Positions 15,980 to 23,759 of a DNA stretch of 64,000 nucleotides are shown piece by piece (positions within the stretch are counted from its first letter, which is position 1; each line of letters begins with the position of its first letter). The translations under genes were made by a program, and so were the position numbers. The DNA is from Variovorax paradoxus (GTDB lineage: Bacteria > Pseudomonadota > Gammaproteobacteria > Burkholderiales > Burkholderiaceae_C): positions 248,001 through 312,000 of the forward strand of contig NZ_JAUSRN010000005.1 of NCBI RefSeq assembly GCF_030811855.1, read 5' to 3'. The notes under the pieces are model-generated. The model did no database searches. It was not told the origin of the DNA and was given only the letters and a program-made list of their open reading frames with translations.

Positions 15980-17416
15980 TCAATGGGCGGCGAAGGTCAC
16001 GCGGTCGGGCACGGTCTTGAACTCGCCCTTGCTGCTCCACCAGGGCATGAGCAGGAAGAAACCGAAGTAGAACAGCGTGCCGATCTGCGAGATGGTCTGC
16101 GCGATGTCCAGCACGAACGAACCGATGACCAGGTTGCCCCAGACGCCAGGCGCCTGGATGCCCAGGTAGCCCAGGATCAGGAAGAAGAACACGAAGACGC
16201 CGTAGACATACTTATGCCAGCTCGGGCGATAGCGGATCGACTTGACTTCGCTCTTGTCCAGCCACGGCAGGAAGAACAGGATGATGACCGAGCCGCCCAT
16301 CACCAGCACGCCCCAGAACTTGGCGTCGAAGGCCTTGAGCAGGAAGATGGCGACCGCCGCGACCACGACGAGCGCGATCTTCAGTGCCGTGCTCGACCTG
16401 CCCTTGACGAAGTTGAACACCGCGGCCAGCGCGATGATCAGCGCGAACACGTTCACCATGTCGTCGGTGGTTGCACGCAGCATCGAATAGAACGGCGTGA
16501 AGTACCAGACCGGCGCGATGTGGTTCGGCGTCTTGAGCGAATCGGCCGGAATGAAGTTGTTGTATTCGAGGAAGTACCCACCCGCTTCCGGCGCGAAGAA
16601 GATCACGGCCGAGAAGATCGTGAGGAATACCACCACGCCAAAGATGTCGTGCACCGTGTAGTACGGGTGCGACGGAATGCCGTCGAGCGGATGGCCGTCG
16701 GGACCGCGGTTGGCCTTGATCTCGATGCCGTCGGGGTTGTTGGAACCCACTTCGTGCAGCGCGATCAGGTGAGCCACCACGAGGCCGAGCAATACGAGCG
16801 GCACGGCAATGACGTGGAAGCTGAAGAAGCGGTTGAGCGTGGCATCGCTCACCACGTAGTCGCCGCGAATCAGAAGCGCCAGGTCAGGACCGACGAACGG
16901 AATGGCGGCGAACAGGTTCACGATCACCTGGGCGCCCCAGTAGCTCATCTGGCCCCAGGGCAGCAGGTAGCCCATGAAAGCCTCGGCCATCAGGCACAGG
17001 AAGATCGCGCAGCCGAAGACCCAGATCAGCTCGCGGGGCTTCCGGTAGCTGCCGTACATGAGGCCGCGGAACATGTGCAGGTACACCACGATGAAGAACG
17101 CAGAGGCGCCCGTCGAGTGGATGTAGCGGATGAGCCAGCCCCAAGGCACGTCGCGCATGATGTACTCGACCGAAGCGAACGCCTGGTTCGCATCGGGCTT
17201 GTAGTGCATCACGAGGAAGATGCCGGTCACGATCTGGATCACGAGGACCAGCATCGCGAGCGAGCCGAAGATGTACCAGAAGTTGAAGTTCTTCGGCGCG
17301 TAGTACTTGCCCCACTGGTCGTTCCAGAGCTTGGTCAGCGGGAAGCGGTTGTCGACCCAGTTGAGAAGCTTTTCGCCCGCGGGCGCGTTGGGGGAAATTT
17401 CGTGGAATTCAGCCAT
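15980..17416 (-). CDS. petB: Ubiquinol-cytochrome c reductase, cytochrome b subunit
   Basis: A 478-residue integral membrane protein with eight or more helices, carrying both b haems and both quinone sites of the bc1 complex. Candidate haem ligands are His100, His114, His201 and His216. Other features are the GYLLPWGQMSYWGA segment, the SNNPDG loop and the Qo motif, which reads PVWY (residues 302-305) rather than PEWY. Counted by hand, 14 residues separate His201 and His216. It is preceded by petA with a 14-base gap and followed by petC. The chosen ATG begins MAEFHEISPN, and a longer frame back to 17572 overlaps petA. Confidence 0.96.
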   Translation of the reverse strand: MAEFHEISPNAPAGEKLLNWVDNRFPLTKLWNDQWGKYYAPKNFNFWYIFGSLAMLVLVIQIVTGIFLVMHYKPDANQAFASVEYIMRDVPWGWLIRYIHSTGASAFFIVVYLHMFRGLMYGSYRKPRELIWVFGCAIFLCLMAEAFMGYLLPWGQMSYWGAQVIVNLFAAIPFVGPDLALLIRGDYVVSDATLNRFFSFHVIAVPLVLLGLVVAHLIALHEVGSNNPDGIEIKANRGPDGHPLDGIPSHPYYTVHDIFGVVVFLTIFSAVIFFAPEAGGYFLEYNNFIPADSLKTPNHIAPVWYFTPFYSMLRATTDDMVNVFALIIALAAVFNFVKGRSSTALKIALVVVAAVAIFLLKAFDAKFWGVLVMGGSVIILFFLPWLDKSEVKSIRYRPSWHKYVYGVFVFFFLILGYLGIQAPGVWGNLVIGSFVLDIAQTISQIGTLFYFGFFLLMPWWSSKGEFKTVPDRVTFAAH

Positions 17417-17430
17417 GTTCTTCTTCTGCC

Positions 17431-18048
17431 TCAGGCCTTCTTGGAGTCTTCGCCGATCAGGAGCTTGGTTTCCGACAGGTACATGTGCGGGGGCACAGGC
17501 AGGTTGTCGGGCGCGGGCTTGTTCTTGAAGACGCGGCCGGCCAGGTCGAACGTGGAACCGTGGCAAGGGCACAGGAAGCCGCCTTCCCAGTCGTTGGGCA
17601 GCGAAGGCTGCGGCCCGGCCTGGAAGCGGTCGATCGGAGAGCAGCCGAGATGGGTGCAGATGCCCACCACCACCAGCACGTCGGGCTTGATCGAACGATG
17701 TCCGTTCTGCGCGTACTTGGGGGTGAATTCATCCGGGTGCCGCTTGGAAAGCGGATCGGCCAGCTGACCATCGAGCTTGGCCAGTTCGGCGACCTGCTCA
17801 GGCGTGCGCTTGAGGATCCATACCGGCTTGCCGCGCCATTCGACGGTGATCTTCTCGCCGACCTTGAGGCCGCCGATGTCCACTTCGACCGCGGCGCCTG
17901 CGGCTTTGGCCTTCTCGGAAGGCTGGAACGTACTCACGAAGGGAATCGCGGTGGCCACGCCTCCCGCTACGCCGGCACAGCTGGATGCGATCAACCACGT
18001 CCGCTTGCTTGTGTCGATCCGGGCGGAGCCGGAGGTCATGTCACTCAT
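17431..18048 (-). CDS. petA: Ubiquinol-cytochrome c reductase, Rieske iron-sulfur subunit
   Basis: A 205-residue protein with a twin-residue N-terminal region (TSKRTW) ahead of a single hydrophobic segment (about residues 18-42) that anchors it, followed by the soluble 2Fe-2S domain. Cluster ligands are Cys131/His133 (CTHLGC) and Cys160/His163 (CPCHGS), with Cys136 and Cys162 as the disulfide pair. It oxidises quinol at the Qo site of cytochrome b. It is the first gene of petABC, with a good sigma70-like promoter about 45 bases upstream. RK rather than RR precedes the helix, so the Tat route is possible but not certain. Confidence 0.96.
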   Translation of the reverse strand: MSDMTSGSARIDTSKRTWLIASSCAGVAGGVATAIPFVSTFQPSEKAKAAGAAVEVDIGGLKVGEKITVEWRGKPVWILKRTPEQVAELAKLDGQLADPLSKRHPDEFTPKYAQNGHRSIKPDVLVVVGICTHLGCSPIDRFQAGPQPSLPNDWEGGFLCPCHGSTFDLAGRVFKNKPAPDNLPVPPHMYLSETKLLIGEDSKKA

Positions 18049-18092
18049 GGGGATCCTCTAAGTCTTCTTCGCTGGAGCAGGGTCAACCGGCG

Positions 18093-18122
18093 ATTGTAGC
18101 TGGCTGTTGCGCGCATATTCAA
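18093..18122 (-). promoter_or_regulatory. Sigma70-like promoter for petABC
   Basis: On the minus strand TTGAAT (-35) and TACAAT (-10) are separated by 18 bases. The -10 box differs from consensus at one position and the -35 at two. The predicted start of transcription leaves a leader of about 40 bases before the petA ATG. Confidence 0.5.
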
Positions 18123-18262
18123 CGGCGCCGGCCGGGGCGTGTGCGAATGCGCCCTCGGCCTCTCTCCAAAGGTCAATTAAGAACAATGAATTAATTTCGA
18201 TTTAAAAGACATTTCGACACAAGGAATTGCACGCGCACCGGTTGTAAAAAAGGCTAACTTAG

Positions 18263-18291
18263 TTGCGGCACACTTCGCTAGCTGCTAATCT
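18263..18291 (+). promoter_or_regulatory. Possible promoter for the yjbE-like operon
   Basis: TTGCGG and TAATCT are separated by 17 bases, about 40 bases ahead of the first gene of the plus-strand polysaccharide unit. Only the core positions (TTG and TA...T) match. The surrounding 18170-18330 stretch is notably AT-rich compared with the rest of the window, as expected for a regulated promoter. Confidence 0.35.
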
Positions 18292-18329
18292 TGATCCATT
18301 GTCAATTGCTAAATACGAGGATGTCCGCC

Positions 18330-18632
18330 ATGAAAATTAAGCCATTGGTTTCAGCAGCTTTTATTGCCACCGTGGGTATTTCTTCTGCGCTGGCTCAAAA
18401 TCCGCCCCAGAATCCGCCCCCCGTTCAAACGCCGGGTCCGCAGCCGGCCAGTGCGACCGGTGCAGCCAATTCCTCGTTCGGCCGCATCACGGCCAATCAA
18501 GCCGGCGGCGTCGCCGCGAGCGTCGGGCTGGCAGCTGCCATTGGGAGCGGCAACGGCGGAAACAGCGGCGGCGGCAGCGGTACGGGTGGCACGAGCGGCA
18601 CTGGCGGCACGGGCACCACCGGCACGAATTAA
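18330..18632 (+). CDS. Small secreted Gly-rich protein, YjbE/GfcA-like
   Basis: A 100-residue protein: signal peptide (KPLVSAAFIATVGISSALA, cleavage near residue 22), a Pro/Gln-rich part, a short conserved-looking piece (FGRITANQAGGVAASVGLAAA) and a C-terminal tail made almost entirely of Gly, Ser and Thr. Small secreted low-complexity proteins open the yjbEFGH and gfcABCDE operons of enterobacteria, and the two following genes match that order, so this is named by position and composition rather than strict similarity. The start at 18330 has GAGG nine bases upstream. An ATG at 18321 abuts that site and is less likely. Confidence 0.7.
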   Translation: MKIKPLVSAAFIATVGISSALAQNPPQNPPPVQTPGPQPASATGAANSSFGRITANQAGGVAASVGLAAAIGSGNGGNSGGGSGTGGTSGTGGTGTTGTN

Positions 18633-18634
18633 TC

Positions 18635-19387
18635 GTGCGGGCCCTCCTCCCGGGAGGGCATTCGCTGAAAGCTCCGCGCGTTGGTCTCGCCACGCGACTT
18701 ATTGAATGCTGTCTTTTGTCGGCATTTCTTTTGGGCGTTGGCGGTTGTTCTTCCGGGTCTTCAGCCATGCTGGCTACGGCGCGTCATATCTATGGCGGCG
18801 GCGCAGCAACACCCGAACCTGTATTCAATTCGAATTACCGTTACCTGCGTGTAATCGTCGGCGGCCAGACCGTCTACATGGTCCTCGGCTATATCGACAA
18901 GCGCCCTGAAGGCGCTGTCGAGGTCTGGTACAGCAATGCCGGCGAAGTCGTCAGGCTGCTCGACGGGCGCATTGTCGGAACGACCGGCCTCACTACCGAC
19001 TGGCGCGAAGTGCGCTTTTCAAGGCTGCCGGCGTGGTCCGAGGCCGTGAACGCCTCACAACCGAAGACCTTCGAGCGCGAGCGCGACATGATGCCGGGCT
19101 ACCGGTTCGGCATTCGAGACGAGATCGTCCAGACGCCCATTGCCGCGCCGCAGCAAGCCGCCGTGGCGGGCACGGCTGCCGCGTCCTTGCGCTGGTACGA
19201 GGAACGCAGCGTTTCGCGCCCTTCGAGCGCCTCGCTGCCTCCCGCGCGCTTCGGCGTTTCGCAGGCCGGCGGCACGCCCCGGGTCGTTTATTCAGAGCAA
19301 TGTATTTCCAATGACCTGTGTATGAGCTTCGAGCAGTGGACGACTTCCCCCCCAGCACCCGTCGCAGCGGCGAGCGCTGGTACATGA
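18635..19387 (+). CDS. YjbF/GfcB-like outer-membrane lipoprotein
   Basis: A lipoprotein of about 250 residues. The lipobox is LGVGGC with Cys38 in the longest frame, followed by Ser-Gly-Ser. The mature part has VFNSNYRYLRVIVGGQTVYMVLGYIDKRPEGAVEVWYSNAGEVVRLLDGRIVGTTGL read in pieces, with the GR-V-T-GL pattern known from YjbF and GfcB (group 4 capsule lipoproteins). Residues 110-130 (TTDWREVRFSRLPAW) also fit. The start is uncertain: GTG at 18635 has no ribosome site, and a non-ATG start nearer the signal peptide is possible. Its stop overlaps the next start (ATGA). Confidence 0.8.
   Translation: MRALLPGGHSLKAPRVGLATRLIECCLLSAFLLGVGGCSSGSSAMLATARHIYGGGAATPEPVFNSNYRYLRVIVGGQTVYMVLGYIDKRPEGAVEVWYSNAGEVVRLLDGRIVGTTGLTTDWREVRFSRLPAWSEAVNASQPKTFERERDMMPGYRFGIRDEIVQTPIAAPQQAAVAGTAAASLRWYEERSVSRPSSASLPPARFGVSQAGGTPRVVYSEQCISNDLCMSFEQWTTSPPAPVAAASAGT
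18640..18658 (+). terminator. GC hairpin between the yjbE-like and yjbF-like genes
   Basis: The sequence after the first gene forms a near-perfect GC palindrome (core CCTCCCGGGAGG, extendable to a GCCCTC/GAGGGC stem). There is no T-run. It could attenuate transcription or protect the short upstream message so that the small protein is made in excess. It lies within the first codons proposed for the next gene, making that start uncertain. Confidence 0.35.
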
Positions 19388-22300
19388 GCAGTTTGCTTCC
19401 CCGTGGCTTTCGCAGACATCCCTGGCCTCTTCGCGCAGCGGTGGCCTGCGCGCTGGCCGCGAGTTGCGCCGCCGGGGCCCAGCCCCTCGGCAGCAGCCCC
19501 GTCGACAACAAGACACCGGCCAACGACGCCGACATCCGTCCCGGCGAGCGGCTCAGCGCCTGGCTGCTGCGCCAACCGGCCGAGACTGCGGCGCCCGGCC
19601 TCGCATGGCGCGTTCCGCAGGAGCGCCTGGCACAGCAATTTCTGAAGAACCAGCTGCTGCTGAGGCTCGACGCCGCCAGCCGACGCGCGCGCCGCGAGCA
19701 ACAGGGCCAGCGCCAGCAGCTGATCAAATGGCTGCAAGGCCTTCCCGTGACCGGCCGGGTCGCGCTCGGCATCGTGGACCCGCGCTGGCTCGAAGCGCAC
19801 CCGGAAGAAGATCCGGTGCTGAAAGCCGGCCAGCAATTGGTCGCGCCTCCGCCCGTGCTGAAGACGATTTCGGTCGTGCAGCCCGACGGCCGACTGTGCC
19901 AGGTGGTCCACGAAGCGGGGCGCACGGCATGGGACTACGTGGCAGCCTGCGATCCCGAAGGCAACCACGACTGGGCCTGGGTCGCGCAGCCCGACGGTCG
20001 CATCGCCCGCGTGGGTGTCGCGGGATGGACCGCACACCCCTCCGACGAGCCGGCCCCGGGCGCATGGGTCTGGGCAGCGCCCCGAGGCATGGATGACCTG
20101 AACGCGATTTCCGAGGGCTTGATCAAGTTTCTGGCGACGCAAGGGCCGTCGCCACAAGGCGGCACCGCAATCGCGGGAGCGCCCGTTGCGGCCGCACCCG
20201 TTGCCGTCCCTGCGGCCATCGCCGCAGCCCCTTCGCCCGACATCCCGCCCACGCTCCCGCCACCAGCCGATGCCTTCGCGCCAACCGCCATCTCGGTGCG
20301 TCCCGAGGCGGCGCCGCAATACCGCGCGCTCCAGTCCAGCGGCAACGATTGGGGCGAGACCGGCTTGCTGCAGACGCCCACTGCCCGCATGGGCCAGGCG
20401 GGAGACATGCGCACTTCCCTCACGCATGTCTCGCCCTACACACGGCTGAACGTGATGTTCCAGCCGCTCGATTGGCTCGAGGCCGGATTCCGCTACACCT
20501 CCGTCAGCAACCGGATCTACGGCATCGGCCTCAGCAACCAAGGCTACAAGGACAAGAGCATCGACCTCAAGGCGCGGCTGTGGAAAGAGTCGGCCTACCT
20601 TCCTGAAGTGGCCCTGGGCTTTCGCGACATCGGTGGTACCGGCCTCTTTTCCTCCGAGTACCTGGTGGCAAGCAAGCGCCACGGCGACCTGGATTTCAGC
20701 CTCGGCATTGGCTGGGGCTACATGGGAAGCAGCGGGAACATCGGCAACCCCTTCAACGCGCTGAGCAGTCGCTTCAAGACGCGCGTCAGCGAGACCACGT
20801 GGGGCGGCGCCAACTTCGGCCGGCTCTTTCGCGGACCGGCCGCGCTCTTTGGCGGAGTGCAATGGCGCACACCATGGGACCCGCTGACGCTGAAGCTCGA
20901 GTACGAAGGCAACGACTACAAGAACGAGCCGCTCAACAACAGCCAGCCGCAGCGCACGCCCTTCAACATCGGCCTGGAGTACCGCTACGCCCCGGGCGTG
21001 ACCTTCTCGGCCGGCTTCGAGCGCGGAAACAAGGTAATGGTCGGCCTCACGCTGCAGACCAACCTTGCCACGATGCAGATGCCCAAGACGGCAGATGCGC
21101 CGATGCCGCGCTTTTCGCCGACGCCTCCCGCCACGTCGCCGGGCTGGGCGGCAACCGCCGCCGATATCGAAAGCCGCACCGACTGGACCGTTCAGCGCAT
21201 TGCGCCGCAGGGCCCGATGCTGCATGTGTGGATCACCGAAAGCGCCACCGTTTACCGGACGGCCCGCGTCGAGCAGATCATTGCCGTGCTGCATCGCGAT
21301 GCGCCGGCTTCGATCAAGAATTTTGTTCTGCACTATTCGGAGCGGGGCCTGGCGCTGCACGCGCAGGTGGTCGACCGGAACGAATGGGTCACGGCGCACT
21401 ACCAGGCACAGGCACCAAGCGAAGCGCGCGCCGCCAGCCAGCGCGACTACGCGCCCCCGCCGCTCGGAGCCGACGATCCAGTCCTCCAGGTTGCGAAAGG
21501 CGGAAGCGGCACTTCAGCTGCCAAGGATGCCGCGCCGGTCGACAAAGCCCTGGCGCCATGGGAGCGCCAAGTCCAGAAGTTCACCTTTGGCCTCACGCCG
21601 AGCCTCGGGCAGATCCTTGGCGGCCCCAACTCGTTCCTGCTTTACCAGATCGGCGTGCAAGCGGTTGCCGAATACCGCTTCACACCAAGCACCTGGGTCA
21701 ACGGTGCGTTGAACCTGCGCCTCGTCGACAACTTCGACAAGTTCACCTACACGGCGCCGAGCAATCTGCCGCGCGTGCGAACCTATCAGCGCGAGTACGT
21801 CACCTCGAAGCGGCTGACCATGCCGGTGCTGCAGCTGACCCACGTCGGCCGGCTGACGGACAACCAGTACTACAGCGTGTACGGCGGTGCACTGGAGAGC
21901 ATGTATGCAGGCGTCGGCGCGGAATGGCTCTATCGCCCGTGGCGCAGCCGAATGGCGATTGGCGTCGACTTCAACCACGTGCGGCAACGCGACTTCGAAC
22001 AGGACTTTGGCCTGCGCGACTACAAGGTCAATACCGGCCACGCAACGCTTTACTGGGACACCGGCTGGAACGGTGTGCTGGCCAAGATCAGCGCGGGACA
22101 GTACCTAGCGGGCGATCGCGGGGTCACCATCGACATCAGCCGCCGCTTCGACAATGGCGTGGTGCTCGGTGCCTATGTGACCAAGACGAATGTGTCGGCC
22201 AGGCAGTTCGGCGAAGGCAGCTTCGACAAGGGCATCTATCTTTCCGTGCCCTTCGACGCACTGCTGCCGCGCTCGAACAAGTTCACCGCCAACTTTGCAT

Positions 22301-22461
22301 GGGCGCCTCTGGTGCGCGACGGCGGCGCGCGGCTGGCCCGTATTCACCCGCTCTACGAGATGACGTCGGCGCGCGACCCGAGCGCGTACAAGTTCGAGCC
22401 GCCCCCCAGCGGCAGCCCGAGGGCGGGAGACAACATCCTGAACTTCGAAGGCCCACGCTGA
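19384..22461 (+). CDS. Fused GfcC/YjbG-like and GfcD/YjbH-like capsule secretion protein
   Basis: A 1025-residue secreted protein. Signal peptide about residues 1-32 (AASCAAGAQ). Residues about 45-270 resemble GfcC/YjbG: DIRPGERLSAWLLRQP, a polybasic helix, TGRVALGIVDPRWLEAHPEEDPVLKAGQQL. A Pro/Ala linker follows (about 275-330). From about 335 to the end is a YjbH/GfcD-type domain, beginning WGETGLLQTPTARMGQAGDM and rich in alternating beta segments (GFRYTSVSNRIYG, LKARLWKESAYLPEVALGFRD, WVNGALNLRLVDNFDKF), as expected for an outer-membrane beta-barrel. In E. coli these are two separate genes. Translation is coupled to the lipoprotein gene by ATGA. Probable role: passage or surface assembly of the polysaccharide. 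Confidence 0.8.
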   Translation: MSSLLPRGFRRHPWPLRAAVACALAASCAAGAQPLGSSPVDNKTPANDADIRPGERLSAWLLRQPAETAAPGLAWRVPQERLAQQFLKNQLLLRLDAASRRARREQQGQRQQLIKWLQGLPVTGRVALGIVDPRWLEAHPEEDPVLKAGQQLVAPPPVLKTISVVQPDGRLCQVVHEAGRTAWDYVAACDPEGNHDWAWVAQPDGRIARVGVAGWTAHPSDEPAPGAWVWAAPRGMDDLNAISEGLIKFLATQGPSPQGGTAIAGAPVAAAPVAVPAAIAAAPSPDIPPTLPPPADAFAPTAISVRPEAAPQYRALQSSGNDWGETGLLQTPTARMGQAGDMRTSLTHVSPYTRLNVMFQPLDWLEAGFRYTSVSNRIYGIGLSNQGYKDKSIDLKARLWKESAYLPEVALGFRDIGGTGLFSSEYLVASKRHGDLDFSLGIGWGYMGSSGNIGNPFNALSSRFKTRVSETTWGGANFGRLFRGPAALFGGVQWRTPWDPLTLKLEYEGNDYKNEPLNNSQPQRTPFNIGLEYRYAPGVTFSAGFERGNKVMVGLTLQTNLATMQMPKTADAPMPRFSPTPPATSPGWAATAADIESRTDWTVQRIAPQGPMLHVWITESATVYRTARVEQIIAVLHRDAPASIKNFVLHYSERGLALHAQVVDRNEWVTAHYQAQAPSEARAASQRDYAPPPLGADDPVLQVAKGGSGTSAAKDAAPVDKALAPWERQVQKFTFGLTPSLGQILGGPNSFLLYQIGVQAVAEYRFTPSTWVNGALNLRLVDNFDKFTYTAPSNLPRVRTYQREYVTSKRLTMPVLQLTHVGRLTDNQYYSVYGGALESMYAGVGAEWLYRPWRSRMAIGVDFNHVRQRDFEQDFGLRDYKVNTGHATLYWDTGWNGVLAKISAGQYLAGDRGVTIDISRRFDNGVVLGAYVTKTNVSARQFGEGSFDKGIYLSVPFDALLPRSNKFTANFAWAPLVRDGGARLARIHPLYEMTSARDPSAYKFEPPPSGSPRAGDNILNFEGPR

Positions 22462-22468
22462 TCTTGAA

Positions 22469-22499
22469 CGATTGCGCCCGGGTCGCCGGCACGCAATCG
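22469..22499. terminator. Candidate bidirectional terminator between convergent polysaccharide units
   Basis: Eight-base perfect arms CGATTGCG and CGCAATCG enclose a 15-base GC-rich loop, lying between the ends of the fused yjbGH gene and the flippase gene. There is no strong T-run on either side, so it may need Rho or act as a stabilising 3' end. Confidence 0.4.
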
Positions 22500-22526
22500 C
22501 TCAAAGCGAAAGCTCGCGAAGGATGC

Positions 22527-23756
22527 TCAGCGCGCCTGCGCGGCGGCGGCATTGGCGCCGCGCATGATGACGAACAGCCAGCCGATCATCACCGCCGCCA
22601 TGCAGGCAAAGCCCAGCGTCATGGCGTTGATGGTCTGGATGTAGGAGATCGGCGGCTTGGCCACCAGCATGCAGGCTGTAAACACCAGCGCGCCAAGCAT
22701 CGAGCACCACAGCAGAGCCCCAGGCCGCGCAGCCGCCCTGAAACCCGTTCGGAGGCACATCGTGAGGCCGAAGATCGCAGGCGCGTAGAAGAACGGCGAA
22801 AAATCCATCCCGCCGTAGTTCTTGCCAAACGCCAGCACCACCAGGTAAGGCCCGAGCAGGCCCAGCAGCACGCCGCCGATCTCGGCCACCACAAAGCCGA
22901 AGATCACGAACTTGATGAAGAGGCGAAATGCATCTTTCCGTCCCTCGGAGTTCCAGCCGGCCGCCAGCTTCGGCAAGATGTAGTAGCCCAGCGCAAGCAG
23001 TACGTACTGCATCGGCAGCAGGAAGGTGATGTAGATCTTCAGCAGGCCGCCTTGCACGGAGTCTGCCGAGGACCCCAGCAGCAAGATCGCGCCTCCCGTC
23101 ATGATCCAGCTCATGAGCTGCGAAAGACTGGCCTTCCAGCCGTAGCTGGCGGCTTCCCTCACGGTCAGTGCCTCGGCACCGGCAGGCGCCGGCAGCGGCG
23201 CGATCACGCTTTTCAGTGTCTTGGCGACCAACAAGGCAAAAGGCAGCTGGAGCAGCGAGATCCACAACAGCGCCTGCGTCCACGTGGCCGGCTTCGCCCC
23301 GATCAGGACCGCCACGTAGCCGATGCTGATCAAGACGCCGGAAATGCAGAGGACCAGGTATCGGCGCCCCACGAGCAGGACGCTGCGGGAGATCCAGAAG
23401 ATTTCGTAGCCCAGGATGAGCGCAACGCCGGCCCAGCGCAGCGGCCCGGGGAAGCTCGTGAACTGCCAGGCCGCAAAGCCCGCCAATGAGACGGCAAGCA
23501 CCAAGGCCCAACTCCACCAGGCGGCGGACCGATCGGCGTAGTGGCGCTTGATCAGCAGCGGCTCATGGACCACCGCGGTATGCAGGATGTACTGGAAGCT
23601 GGCAATCGCCAAAAACGCAGACGCAATTCCGAAATCGGAAGGCGACAGCGCCCGCGCGAGCGCAAAGCTCAGCAGCAGCTGGCTCGCGCTATAGATGCAT
23701 TGGTCTGCAACGGCATAGATCGGACCACCGAGGCGTTTACGAATGCCGGATGCCAT
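22527..23756 (-). CDS. Wzx-type polysaccharide flippase (MOP superfamily)
   Basis: A 409-residue integral membrane protein with about 11-12 helices. The start region DQCIYSASQLLLSFALARALSPSDFG is typical of Wzx/polysaccharide-export flippases, with a Gln/Ser-rich first helix and the D-F-G turn. It should move lipid-linked oligosaccharide from the cytoplasmic to the periplasmic face of the inner membrane. It is the last gene of the minus-strand polysaccharide unit, three bases past the glycosidase stop. No large periplasmic loop is present, so it is not a Wzy polymerase or ligase. Confidence 0.82.
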   Translation of the reverse strand: MASGIRKRLGGPIYAVADQCIYSASQLLLSFALARALSPSDFGIASAFLAIASFQYILHTAVVHEPLLIKRHYADRSAAWWSWALVLAVSLAGFAAWQFTSFPGPLRWAGVALILGYEIFWISRSVLLVGRRYLVLCISGVLISIGYVAVLIGAKPATWTQALLWISLLQLPFALLVAKTLKSVIAPLPAPAGAEALTVREAASYGWKASLSQLMSWIMTGGAILLLGSSADSVQGGLLKIYITFLLPMQYVLLALGYYILPKLAAGWNSEGRKDAFRLFIKFVIFGFVVAEIGGVLLGLLGPYLVVLAFGKNYGGMDFSPFFYAPAIFGLTMCLRTGFRAAARPGALLWCSMLGALVFTACMLVAKPPISYIQTINAMTLGFACMAAVMIGWLFVIMRGANAAAAQAR

Positions 23757-23759
23757 CCC

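Noticed and set aside
15878..17767. Long plus-strand frame opposite petB
   Set aside because: Antisense to a protein with all cytochrome b features. No ribosome site or family resemblance.
19288..21399. Long minus-strand frame opposite the fused gfcC-gfcD-like gene
   Set aside because: Shadow frame of low-complexity His/Arg/Gly composition. The plus-strand gene has a signal peptide and is coupled to the gene before it.
20799..23489. Plus-strand frame of about 900 codons running across the convergent junction
   Set aside because: It overlaps two supported genes, one on each strand, and its sequence is Arg/His/Gln-rich without motifs.
22527..23756. Possibility that the last polysaccharide gene is a Wzy polymerase or O-antigen ligase
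   Set aside because: Helices are evenly spaced with no large periplasmic loop, and the N-terminal pattern fits MOP-superfamily flippases.
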